Source: Gammaproteobacteria bacterium
Lineage (GTDB): Bacteria > Pseudomonadota > Gammaproteobacteria > UBA6429 > Thiohalophilaceae
DNA: 38,719 nucleotides
NCBI GenBank assembly: GCA_026196045.1
Contig: JAPHRJ010000130.1
Coordinates: 1-38,719 of the forward strand
Direction: 5' to 3'
A program made the translations under genes and the position numbers. The notes under the pieces were generated by a model, which saw nothing but the letters and a program-made list of their open reading frames with translations, was not told the origin of the DNA and searched no databases. The stretch's first letter is position 1; the number at the start of each line of letters is the position of its first letter. Below are positions 26,673 to 34,663 of this stretch, in pieces.

Positions 26673-28052
26673 GTGTCCAATACTACCTTCTCTACCTTAC
26701 CATTAAGACCTGAACTTTTAGCCACGATCGAGTCACTGGATTATAAAACCATGACTCCAATCCAGGCCCAAAGCCTTCCCGCTATTTTACAGGGCTCGGA
26801 TGTACAGGCACAGGCAAAAACAGGCAGCGGTAAAACAGCCGCCTTTGGCATCGGTCTGCTCCACAAACTCGACGTTCAAACATATGAAACACAGGCATTG
26901 GTACTGTGCCCAACTCGTGAACTGGCCGATCAGGTCAGTCAGGAACTTCGTCGTCTGGCACGAGGCATTCCTAATACCCGAATTACTACCCTGTGCGGTG
27001 GTAAACCCCTTGGCCCACAACTCGCATCACTGGAATATAATCCGCATATCGTGGTTGGCACACCTGGACGTTTATTAAAACATTTAGAAAAAGGTTCATT
27101 AAAACTGGACACCTTATCTACTCTGGTTCTGGATGAAGCCGACCGTATGCTGGATATGGGCTTTTATGACGATATCATGCAAATCATTGGGATGACCCCG
27201 AATCAAAGACAAACCCTGTTATTCTCAGCCACCTATCCGGAAGAAATAGAAACCATTAGTCATACCGTCCTGCGCGATCCGCTTGATGTTCGCGTCGAGG
27301 CATTGCATGACAATAAAAAAATAAAACAGATTTTTTATGAAATCCAGAAAGGCGACCGAACCCAAACATTAGTCAGCCTGCTGCAACATTATCGTCCTGA
27401 ATCCAGCGTTGTATTTTGCAATCGAAAACAACAGTGTCAGGAACTGGCCGAATCCTTATGGCAGCAGGGTTTCCATGCTCTGGCACTGCACGGCGATCTT
27501 GAACAAAAGGATCGTGATCAGGTACTGGTACGATTTTCCAATAAAAGCAGTTCAATTCTTATTGCCACCGATGTAGCCGCTCGTGGACTGGATATAAAAG
27601 ATGTCAACGCGGTGATTAACTACGAGTTATCTCCCGACCCGGAAGTCCATATTCATCGAATAGGACGCACGGGTCGTGCTGGTAATGAAGGTCTGGCCCT
27701 GAGCCTGTTCATGGCCTCTGAAGCACCCAAAGTTAATGCGATTGAAGAGTACCAGAATAGTCCGGTCAGAATTGACAATACATCTACTCTAAAAACCCGT
27801 GAGCACTTCAAACTAAGTCCTCCGATGGTCAGCCTGCAAATTAATGCTGGGCGTAAAAATAAAGTTCGCGCGGGTGACATATTGGGAGCATTAACAGCCA
27901 ATACTAACTTACCGAGTAAACAAATCGGAAAAATTAATATTTTTGATAATCTGGCCTATGTCGCGGTGGAACGTCCAATAGCCAAACAGGCTTTGAAAAT
28001 TCTGTCTGAAGGTAAAATAAAAGGCCGCAAATTTCGGGTACGAAAACTTTGA
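26673..28052 (+). CDS. dbpA: DEAD-box RNA helicase DbpA
   Basis: A 459-residue RNA helicase specific for 23S rRNA hairpin 92 in E. coli, acting in large-subunit assembly. Motifs: [67 protein letters not shown]. The last ~75 residues, with NAGRKNKVRAGDILGALT and IFDNLAYVAVERPIAKQAL, are the DbpA C-terminal RRM-like domain that binds rRNA. The start is GTG (MSNTTFSTLPL), placed as in relatives. It overlaps the next gene by four bases. Confidence 0.95.
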   Translation: MSNTTFSTLPLRPELLATIESLDYKTMTPIQAQSLPAILQGSDVQAQAKTGSGKTAAFGIGLLHKLDVQTYETQALVLCPTRELADQVSQELRRLARGIPNTRITTLCGGKPLGPQLASLEYNPHIVVGTPGRLLKHLEKGSLKLDTLSTLVLDEADRMLDMGFYDDIMQIIGMTPNQRQTLLFSATYPEEIETISHTVLRDPLDVRVEALHDNKKIKQIFYEIQKGDRTQTLVSLLQHYRPESSVVFCNRKQQCQELAESLWQQGFHALALHGDLEQKDRDQVLVRFSNKSSSILIATDVAARGLDIKDVNAVINYELSPDPEVHIHRIGRTGRAGNEGLALSLFMASEAPKVNAIEEYQNSPVRIDNTSTLKTREHFKLSPPMVSLQINAGRKNKVRAGDILGALTANTNLPSKQIGKINIFDNLAYVAVERPIAKQALKILSEGKIKGRKFRVRKL

Positions 28053-28579
28053 CAGTGAAAAAGTTGAATCAGGGAACAAAACAGGAAGTAAATAAGGTTA
28101 AAGCTGGCAAAAAAATTGCTATTTTTGTCGATGTACAGAATATTTATTACACCACCCGTCAGGCCTATGGCCGCCAGTTTAATTACCGCAAACTCTGGCA
28201 AAAAATCAGTTCTGAAGGCAATATTATTACCGCCAATGCTTATGCCACTCATCGTGGTGATGATAAGCAACTTAAATTCCAGAATGCTCTCAAACAAATT
28301 GGCTTTACCATAAGACTTAAACCCTATATTCAGCGTAGTGACGGCTCTGCTAAAGGGGACTGGGATGTAGGTATTACGATTGATATTCTGGATGCCGCAA
28401 AAGAGGTGGATACCGTGATATTACTCTCTGGGGACGGTGATTTTGATCTTTTACTGGAGAAAATTAAACGAGACGATCATGTCTGTGCTGAAGTTTATGG
28501 TGTACCATCTCTGACATCCAGTTCCCTGATAGATTCAGCCAGTATTTATCATCGAATTGATGAAGATTTATTACTGTAA
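28049..28579 (+). CDS. NYN domain (LabA/DUF88) protein
   Basis: A 176-residue protein of the NYN/PIN-like nuclease family. The Asp-rich active-site pattern is visible as IAIFVDVQNIYY, then GSAKGDWDVGITIDILDAA, then VILLSGDGDFDLLLEKIK. Members are thought to be RNases, but substrates of LabA types are mostly unknown. The frame starts with TTG at 28049, overlapping the dbpA stop TGA; GTG at 28055 is an alternative. Either way translation is coupled to dbpA, pointing to joint RNA work. No signal or membrane region. Confidence 0.85.
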   Translation: MTVKKLNQGTKQEVNKVKAGKKIAIFVDVQNIYYTTRQAYGRQFNYRKLWQKISSEGNIITANAYATHRGDDKQLKFQNALKQIGFTIRLKPYIQRSDGSAKGDWDVGITIDILDAAKEVDTVILLSGDGDFDLLLEKIKRDDHVCAEVYGVPSLTSSSLIDSASIYHRIDEDLLL

Positions 28580-28634
28580 AAAATTTTAAAATTTGAATAA
28601 TAATTTTAAAAAAATGGATCTTTTTCCTTTTAAT

Positions 28635-28662
28635 TTGCCTGTTTAAAATTACCTGCTAGAAT
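28635..28662 (+). promoter_or_regulatory. Promoter of the basic AK-rich protein gene
   Basis: TTGCCT (28635-28640) and TAGAAT (28657-28662) with a 16-base spacer form a plausible sigma-70 promoter in an AT-rich zone, about 38 bases before the ATG at 28700. Confidence 0.5.
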
Positions 28663-28699
28663 AAACGCTTAATAATTACTTTTCTAAAAGGAAAATTTG

Positions 28700-29179
28700 A
28701 TGCCGCAAGCAAAAGCAAAAGCAAAAGCAAAAGCAAAAAAAGTCGTAAAGAATGATGCAATCGAAAAATCTATTAATGTTGTCATGAGCACATTGTCAGA
28801 TGCTGGTGTTGATTGTGAAAAAAGCATTCTCGTATGTACCAAGGATGCTAAATCTAACCTGGCTGCCTCTAAACGTCTCAGCAAAAAACGTGCTGCTTTA
28901 AGCAAACGTAAAAGAACGACTGCTGCCAGACTGAAAAAAACGCCAAATGCCGAAAATCGTAAAGCGGCTAAAGCAGTTGAAAAAGAGCTGGCTGCTGTCA
29001 AAAAAGAAATCGATAAATTAACACCGATTAAATCAGCCAATGCTGCAGAACTGGCCGCACTCAAAGTAACATCTCGTCGTATTAATGCGTATGCTGGTGT
29101 ATTAGAACGAGCTGACAGAGTTCTGAATAAGCCTAAAAAGAAACGTCGTAAAAAACGCGCTGCAAAAAAAGCTGCCTAA
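28700..29179 (+). CDS. Basic histone-H1-like protein
   Basis: A 159-residue, highly basic protein rich in Lys and Ala. It opens with an (Ala-Lys)5 run (MPQAKAKAK...), then has a short folded-looking part with two cysteines (VDCEKSILVCTKDAKS), a long Lys/Ala/Glu helical middle likely to form a coiled coil (KAAKAVEKELAAVKKEIDKL), and a tail KPKKKRRKKRAAKKAA. It resembles H1-like and AlgP-type DNA-binding proteins, so binding DNA or RNA is likely, but no family name is certain. The start is ATG 28700, with AAAAGGA just before; a TTG three bases earlier is in frame and dismissed. Own promoter is visible upstream. Confidence 0.75.
   Translation: MPQAKAKAKAKAKKVVKNDAIEKSINVVMSTLSDAGVDCEKSILVCTKDAKSNLAASKRLSKKRAALSKRKRTTAARLKKTPNAENRKAAKAVEKELAAVKKEIDKLTPIKSANAAELAALKVTSRRINAYAGVLERADRVLNKPKKKRRKKRAAKKAA
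28709..28738 (+). repeat. Hexanucleotide repeat (GCAAAA)x5
   Basis: Five perfect tandem copies of GCAAAA encode the Ala-Lys run at the N terminus. The unit length is a multiple of three, so slippage would change the number of Ala-Lys pairs and not the frame. Confidence 0.95.
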
Positions 29180-29211
29180 TACTGGAATAATTCAGCATTA
29201 CAGCTCAGGGG

Positions 29212-29266
29212 CAGATCACGATTAGGTAACCTGTAACCAGGGTACCCATTAAATAATCGTGGTCTG
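29212..29266. repeat. Long two-part hairpin upstream of the RRM gene
   Basis: CAGATCACGATTA pairs with TAATCGTGGTCTG (one G-U), and inside it GGTAACCTG pairs with CAGGGTACC with a mismatch. The folded element is 55 bases long and followed by TTTCC. It lies after the histone-like gene and 76 bases before the RRM gene, so it could be a terminator for the first, or a structured leader of the second. Confidence 0.6.
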
Positions 29267-29342
29267 TTTCCACTTCAAAAGAACTATCTACAATTTTCCT
29301 CTACAATCTTTTCCCTGTCCGGAAAAATAACACGGTGATCCC

Positions 29343-29591
29343 ATGAAAATACTGGTGCGTAACCTTGCCCGTAACACCACAGAAGCTGAACTTCTGGCTA
29401 TGTTCGAAGCTCACGGTACTGTGCAGTCCTGCACACTGGTATTAGACAAAGAAACTGGCAGTTCCAAAGGTTTTGGTTTCGTTGAAATGCCCAAACCAGG
29501 TGAGGCCAAGCTGGCCATAAAAAACCTCAATTTTACCGATGTTGGTGGTAATAAAATCCGTGTAAAAAAAGCAGAACAAAAACCGGATTAA
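29343..29591 (+). CDS. Single-RRM RNA-binding protein, second copy
   Basis: An 82-residue single RRM protein. RNP2 is KILVRNLAR at the start and RNP1 is SKGFGFVEM. It ends VGGNKIRVKKAEQKPD and lacks the glycine-rich tail of the protein at 21043-21315. It probably binds RNA and is likely cold-linked, by analogy to similar proteins. The ATG at 29343 follows CACGGTGATCCC without a strong ribosome site. The large hairpin at 29212-29266 lies upstream. Confidence 0.93.
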   Translation: MKILVRNLARNTTEAELLAMFEAHGTVQSCTLVLDKETGSSKGFGFVEMPKPGEAKLAIKNLNFTDVGGNKIRVKKAEQKPD

Positions 29592-30006
29592 ACAAACAGA
29601 TAGAGGCCTCCACCAATCACAACGACTACACAAAGCCCATGTAGCCTATTTATAAAATCAGGCATTCGTATCACCCGTAACGGCTTTTTTTGCCTTTGGA
29701 ATGGTCTGATTCGCAATTGATTGTCCAAATTTCTGCTAAAACACAAAATATACCAATAAAAACACCTGGAGCATGAACAACCCAGGCTCGCCATTACCAG
29801 AACCTAAGCCGGTGCATTCAGAAAGTCGTGAAAACGATATACCAGCATTCCTGATCCTGTCGCATGTTGACCGATTTGGTTACTTACTTTTCTGGCAAGG
29901 ACTCCGTAACACGTGATTATCCGCTTCAAACATTAGAAAACTTGCGGCTAACTATATAATATAGTTAGCCATCCCATTACATCGATAGATAACTTAAAAT
30001 AAGCGC
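29592..30006. other. Gap between RRM gene and bioA
   Basis: 415 bases. It holds a 47-codon plus-strand frame at 29773-29916 (start MNNPGSPLPEPKPV, end FWQGLRNT) that has GGAG only one base from its ATG, so it is an uncertain gene, and the palindromic bioA promoter region. No other feature was seen. Confidence 0.5.
29946..29970. promoter_or_regulatory. Perfect palindrome over the bioA promoter
   Basis: GGCTAACTATA is followed by TAA and then by its exact reverse complement. A TATAAT -10 box lies inside it at 29955-29960. It ends 36 bases before the bioA ATG. It looks like a repressor operator, but the half-sites do not match the E. coli BirA pattern that I know (TTGTAAACC type). Confidence 0.6.
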
Positions 30007-31299
30007 ATGCAAGAGCCTTTAAGCCCACAGGATCTTCTCAGGATTGATCGTGAACATATCTGGCACCCATACAGTGCGATGGATTCAGACATGCCCGTGT
30101 ACCCTGTCGCTTCAGCTCAGGGTGTGCGCCTGACCCTGTCTGATGGTCGAGAGCTGATTGATGGCATGGCCTCATGGTGGTGTGCCATTCACGGCTATAA
30201 CCATCCAGTAATGAATACGGCCTTACAGAGTCAGCTTGAAAACATGTCCCATGTGATGTTTGGTGGACTGACGCATGCACCTGCGGCTGAACTTACTCAG
30301 CGTCTAGTAGATTTAACTCCAGCACCTTTACAGAAAGTATTTCTCTCTGATTCGGGTTCAGTGTCGGTTGAAGTGGCCATGAAAATGGCCATTCAGTATT
30401 GGCACAGCAGAGGCCAGTCCCAGCGCCAGCATTTTCTGGCTCTACGTTCAGGCTATCATGGCGATACTTTTGCGGCGATGTCCGTCTGCGATCCTGTCAC
30501 CGGGATGCATGCTTTATTCAAAGATATTCTTCCCCAGCAATTTTTTGTACCCCAACCACTGAGCCGATTTGGCCAGCCCTGTGTAGAAGAAGATATTGCA
30601 GCTTTGGAACAGGCATTAAACCAGCACCAGAAAGATGTGGCGGCATTAATTCTGGAACCCATTGTGCAGGGAGCTGGAGGGATGTGGTTTTATTCTGCTG
30701 AATATCTACAGAAAGCCCGCGAGCTTTGTGACAAATATAAGGTGCTACTAATTGCTGATGAGATTGCCACTGGCTTTGGTCGTACAGGTAAATTATTTGC
30801 CTGTGAACATGCCAATATCAGCCCCGATATTATGTGTGTTGGTAAATCTTTAACGGGTGGCTATATGTCCCTGGCAGCCACATTGACGACTGAAGAAGTG
30901 GCAAACACGATTGATAAGGGTGAACCGGGGGTATTCATGCATGGGCCGACGTTTATGGCCAGTCCATTAGCCTGTACGGCCGCCCAAACCAGTATTGATC
31001 TCTTGCTGTCTTCGGACTGGCAGGCCAACATTGCCCGTCTGCAACAGGGGCTGGAAACAGGCCTGGCACCCTGTCGTGAATTTGATAATGTCAAAGAAGT
31101 CCGCGTACTGGGTGCCATAGGTGTTGTGGAAATGAAACAACCGGTAGAGATGAAAACCATTACCGAAGCTTTTGTAAATGCGGGAATATGGGTGCGTCCA
31201 TTCGGTAAACTCGTGTACCTGATGCCACCCTTCGTAATGAGTGATGAGGATCTAGCCATCCTGACGCAAAATCTTGTTAAGGTCGTCAGTGCCTGTTAG
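30007..31299 (+). CDS. bioA: Adenosylmethionine-8-amino-7-oxononanoate aminotransferase
   Basis: A 430-residue PLP enzyme of biotin synthesis that converts 7-keto-8-aminopelargonate to 7,8-diaminopelargonate, using S-adenosylmethionine as amino donor. Marks are HIWHPYSAM, DGMASWWCAIHGYNHP, ADEIATGFGRTGKLFACEH, and the PLP lysine Lys280 in CVGKSLTGGYMSLAATLTT. The length and order follow E. coli BioA. No other bio gene is adjacent: the gene is separate from bioBFHCD, as in many gammaproteobacteria. A palindrome overlaps its promoter. The ribosome site is weak. Confidence 0.96.
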   Translation: MQEPLSPQDLLRIDREHIWHPYSAMDSDMPVYPVASAQGVRLTLSDGRELIDGMASWWCAIHGYNHPVMNTALQSQLENMSHVMFGGLTHAPAAELTQRLVDLTPAPLQKVFLSDSGSVSVEVAMKMAIQYWHSRGQSQRQHFLALRSGYHGDTFAAMSVCDPVTGMHALFKDILPQQFFVPQPLSRFGQPCVEEDIAALEQALNQHQKDVAALILEPIVQGAGGMWFYSAEYLQKARELCDKYKVLLIADEIATGFGRTGKLFACEHANISPDIMCVGKSLTGGYMSLAATLTTEEVANTIDKGEPGVFMHGPTFMASPLACTAAQTSIDLLLSSDWQANIARLQQGLETGLAPCREFDNVKEVRVLGAIGVVEMKQPVEMKTITEAFVNAGIWVRPFGKLVYLMPPFVMSDEDLAILTQNLVKVVSAC

Positions 31300-31431
31300 T
31301 CCCTTACCAGTGCTACCTTCTACCTTAACAACCAGCCATATTCATACTGGGCTAAAACAGTCTATTATTAACAGGATATGGCTACTGTTTAATACGCAGC
31401 TTCAATTTAATGGGAACTCAATGGGGCATCC

Positions 31432-32754
31432 ATGCAGGAACGGCTAAATAAGATCTATAACTTCTTTAATAAAGAACTGTGGCAAATGGATACCGCGCCT
31501 ATGCCTCTATTACAACGTTATGGCATTGGCCTGTTTCGTGTGAGTTATGTCCTGATCCATGAACTGGCTACCGGTATGTTAAACCTGAGAGCCATGTCGC
31601 TGGTATATACCACCCTGCTTTCTCTGGTACCGTTGATTGCAGTAAGTTTTTCTGTTTTAAAAGGCTTTGGTGTTCATAACCAGGTTGAACCACTATTACA
31701 GAATTTTGTAGCGCCATTAGGCCCAAATGGTATAGAGATCGTCGATAAAATTCTACTCTTTGTAGAAAACATGAAAGTCGGTGTACTGGGTGCCGTGGGT
31801 CTGGCTTTATTGCTGTATACCGTGATTTCTCTGATCCAGAAAATCGAATCGGCTTTCAATTATGTCTGGCATACCGAAGGTAAACGTTCACTTGCTCGAC
31901 GTTTTAGTGACTATCTCAGTGTAATAATGATTGGCCCCGTGCTGGTATTCTCTGCTATCGGTATCACTGCTTCGATCATGAATCACAGTATTATGCAAAC
32001 CATTGTTGCTATCGAACCTTTTGGTAGTCTGATAATTTTTCTCAGCAAAATGGTTCCCTACCTGTTTGTGATTGCCGCTTTTACTTTCATTTATATGTTT
32101 GTACCAAACACCAGAGTGCAATTTAAATCGGCTCTGGTGGGTGCAGTGGTGGGTGGTATTCTCTGGCAAACCAGTGGAGTGATCTTTGCCTCTTTTATGG
32201 CCGGTTCCACCAAGTATGCCGCCATTTATTCCGGTTTTGCAATTCTGATCCTGTTCATGATCTGGCTTTACCTTAGCTGGTTAATTCTGCTATTTGGTGC
32301 TCATGTCGCTTACTTACATCAACATCCGGATCAAATACGTCCCGAAAGAAAACGTATGGAGTTAAGTGCTTATCACCGCGAATATCTGGTGCTGACTCTT
32401 ATGAGTCTAATTGCGTCTCATTATTATCGTGACGAACCACGTTGGACCAGTGAGTCTCTGGCTGAACACCTGGCTATCCCTCATGATATCCTGTTTGAGT
32501 TGCTGGATTTGTTAACCCAATCCAATTTAATCGTGGAAACCAACGATACGCCACCAACTTATGTACCAGCCCATGATCCTGCCAGTCTTACACTCGACTC
32601 GATCCTGGCACTGATCCACCATTATGGTGAACAGAATTATTTGCTCAAGGAACAGGCGCTGCAACATAGCCCAGTACAGCAATTATTTAAGGAAATGGAT
32701 GGTTCATTTAAAACGTCACTGGCAGGTAAAACACTAAAAGATCTGATTGAATAA
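31432..32754 (+). CDS. yihY: YihY/UPF0761 family inner membrane protein
   Basis: A 440-residue inner-membrane protein of the YihY family (once mislabelled ribonuclease BN). The N-terminal ~300 residues hold about six transmembrane segments, with family marks MSLVYTTLLSLVPLIAVSFS and NTRVQFKSALVGAVVGGILW. After the membrane part, residues ~320-440 form a cytoplasmic domain with a winged-helix look (WTSESLAEHLAIPHDILFELL). Function in the family is unsettled, maybe membrane or envelope related. The gene follows bioA by 132 bases on the same strand and has its own upstream region. Confidence 0.9.
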   Translation: MQERLNKIYNFFNKELWQMDTAPMPLLQRYGIGLFRVSYVLIHELATGMLNLRAMSLVYTTLLSLVPLIAVSFSVLKGFGVHNQVEPLLQNFVAPLGPNGIEIVDKILLFVENMKVGVLGAVGLALLLYTVISLIQKIESAFNYVWHTEGKRSLARRFSDYLSVIMIGPVLVFSAIGITASIMNHSIMQTIVAIEPFGSLIIFLSKMVPYLFVIAAFTFIYMFVPNTRVQFKSALVGAVVGGILWQTSGVIFASFMAGSTKYAAIYSGFAILILFMIWLYLSWLILLFGAHVAYLHQHPDQIRPERKRMELSAYHREYLVLTLMSLIASHYYRDEPRWTSESLAEHLAIPHDILFELLDLLTQSNLIVETNDTPPTYVPAHDPASLTLDSILALIHHYGEQNYLLKEQALQHSPVQQLFKEMDGSFKTSLAGKTLKDLIE

Positions 32755-32937
32755 GTAATTCAGGAAAGAATACTAATAAATCATACGCTTAGCTTTTTTT
32801 CTGAGAATTCCCCCTGGTTTCTTGCTCATAAACATAGTCCTCATGCTATGCCATAAGTCAGATACACATTTAGCACTCATCTGTTAGGATTTATTAAGTA
32901 AAATTAATACAAAATAAGATGTACGGGGAATTAAACC
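32755..32937. other. Region after yihY
   Basis: 183 bases, AT-rich, no gene or clear terminator. Probably holds the promoter of the small gene at 32938. Confidence 0.4.
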
Positions 32938-33099
32938 ATGTTTTACCTGGATTCGAACCACGAACTACAAACCTCCAACAAAAAATCATTCTCTGATGAT
33001 TATCAAACGGGCCGCACCAGCATTGACGAACTGTACCAATGGCTAGACCGTCCTGTCACGGAAGAAGAAGTCCGCACTGTCGACTTCGAGCAACAGTAA
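32938..33099 (+). CDS. Small acidic protein, 53 residues
   Basis: An ATG at 32938, 10 bases after a GGGGAA purine run, opens a 53-codon frame beginning MFYLDSNHELQTSNKKSF and ending VDFEQQ. The segment SIDELYQWLDRPVTEEEVRT looks like a folded helix pair rather than random sequence, and the codon choice resembles the neighbours (CTG, GAA, GAC). It lies in a 749-base space between yihY and lpxD, where nothing else explains the DNA. I do not recognise it. A GGCAG/CTGCC hairpin follows its stop at about 33121-33136. Confidence 0.55.
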   Translation: MFYLDSNHELQTSNKKSFSDDYQTGRTSIDELYQWLDRPVTEEEVRTVDFEQQ

Positions 33100-33503
33100 C
33101 AGGAACTCTCACAGACAATCTGGCAGATGATACTGCCGCCTAATGTATCCGCCTCAACCAACCGGGTCATGTGAATACGTTTGTCTTTATAAATAAGCCT
33201 CTGTCACCAAATTCTGCCTTACCCCGGTTATTCTAATACCTGACAGTATTTATACTTTCAGTCCACTTCCTGTCACCAATCTGGCAAGACATCCATAAAG
33301 AAACCATTTATTAGCAAAATAATTCCTGAGTAAACAATTCACATATGTGGCTCACGTGTATAAAATTGTCTGCCATATGTGCTGTGCACTTGAATTAATG
33401 GCCAGACTCAGTAAAACTTGGCTAAGCTTCTGTTTTAAATGATTTTTACTTCAAAGCCTTTTGTTTCAGGCTAATATTCATAATCACAATCTGGTGGGCC
33501 CGG
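33100..33503. other. Gap upstream of lpxD
   Basis: About 400 bases without a gene. A ten-base palindrome, CACATATGTG, lies at 33340-33349, and CATATGTG recurs at 33374-33381, so there is a pair of related sites some 33 bases apart, upstream of lpxD. They may be regulatory. The region is AT-rich and likely contains the lpxD promoter. Confidence 0.4.
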
Positions 33504-34568
33504 ATGACTGCGAAAAAGACGACAAACCAGATATCTTATACTGTGCAGGAAATTGCTGACTTCCTGGGTGCACGAGTAGTTGGCGATAGTAGCCTGAGTA
33601 TTAGCTCAGTTAATGCATTAACAGAAGCCTCTCCCGGCGCAATCAGCTTTTTATCTGATGGTAAACGCCGAAAAGAACTCACACAGACTCAGGCCTCAGC
33701 CGTTCTTCTTCCTGAAGCTGAAGCAGAAAACTGTCCGGTAACGGCCATTGTTGTTGATAAGCCTTATGTCGCGTATGCCCGTACGGCGGCATTACTGTAT
33801 CCTGCAAAAAAACAACCTGCCGGTATTGATCCTGCTGCCTCCGTAGATAGCACAGCCACAATTGATCCCAGTGCCTGGATTGGACCCTGTAGCGTGATAG
33901 GTGCAGGAGTAGAAATCGCGGCTGGTGTACAGATTGGGCCAGGTTGTGTGATTGGTGAAAATAGTAAAATTGGTCAGGACTCCGTCCTTGCTGCCAATGT
34001 CAGCATTGCTCACGAATGTCAGATCGGTCAACGTGCTCTCATCCATTCGGGTGTGGTGATTGGTGCCGATGGCTTTGGTCAGGCCGATGCCGGTAACGAG
34101 TGGGTCAAGATCCCACAAATTGGCCGAGTCATCATCGGTGATGATGTCGAATTAGGAGCTAACACCTGTATTGATCGCGGTGCCATTGGCGACACGATTA
34201 TCGGTAATGGTTGTCGTTTCGATAATCTAATCCAGATTGCCCACAACGTTAACATCGGTGAACGTACGGTCATTGCGGCACAGAGTGGAATTTCTGGTAG
34301 CACTTCTTTCGGTGAACATTGCATTATTGCTGGTCAGGTTGGTGTAACCGGCCATTTAAAAATTACAGACAATGTTGTCCTTGCTGGTGGAGCAGTTGCA
34401 CGGCAGGATATTAAAAAACCTGGCGTTTATGCTTCTGGCTCTCCGTTGGAACCTATTAAATCCTGGTATAAAAACTCAACTCGAATTAAACAACTCGATG
34501 AAATGAATAAAAAGATTCGTGAGCTTGAAAAGAAATTACAGGCGCTAGAAAAAGATAGCAACACCTGA
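33504..34568 (+). CDS. lpxD: UDP-3-O-(3-hydroxyacyl)glucosamine N-acyltransferase LpxD
   Basis: A 354-residue trimeric acyltransferase that adds the second hydroxyacyl chain in lipid A synthesis. The N-terminal ~100 residues form the uridine-binding domain, then a left-handed beta-helix of hexapeptide repeats (IGPCSVIGAGVEIAAGV and onward). The catalytic histidine is His247 in IQIAHNVNIG, matching E. coli His239, and the C-terminal helix is KKIRELEKKLQALEK. The gene is alone: it lacks its usual neighbours bamA, skp, fabZ and lpxA. It may be a second copy of lpxD in this genome, since the standard one normally lies in that operon. Intact and confidently named. Confidence 0.95.
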   Translation: MTAKKTTNQISYTVQEIADFLGARVVGDSSLSISSVNALTEASPGAISFLSDGKRRKELTQTQASAVLLPEAEAENCPVTAIVVDKPYVAYARTAALLYPAKKQPAGIDPAASVDSTATIDPSAWIGPCSVIGAGVEIAAGVQIGPGCVIGENSKIGQDSVLAANVSIAHECQIGQRALIHSGVVIGADGFGQADAGNEWVKIPQIGRVIIGDDVELGANTCIDRGAIGDTIIGNGCRFDNLIQIAHNVNIGERTVIAAQSGISGSTSFGEHCIIAGQVGVTGHLKITDNVVLAGGAVARQDIKKPGVYASGSPLEPIKSWYKNSTRIKQLDEMNKKIRELEKKLQALEKDSNT

Positions 34569-34663
34569 CACTTAATTTATTGCCGTGTTGATCAATATTA
34601 AATGTACTGCAACCGGCATTCCTGATAATACGTTTTATTATACATTTATAGTTTGAGGTTATT

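Noticed and set aside
29773-29916. 47-codon frame upstream of bioA
   Set aside because: GGAG is only one base from the ATG, so initiation is doubtful; listed under the gap only.
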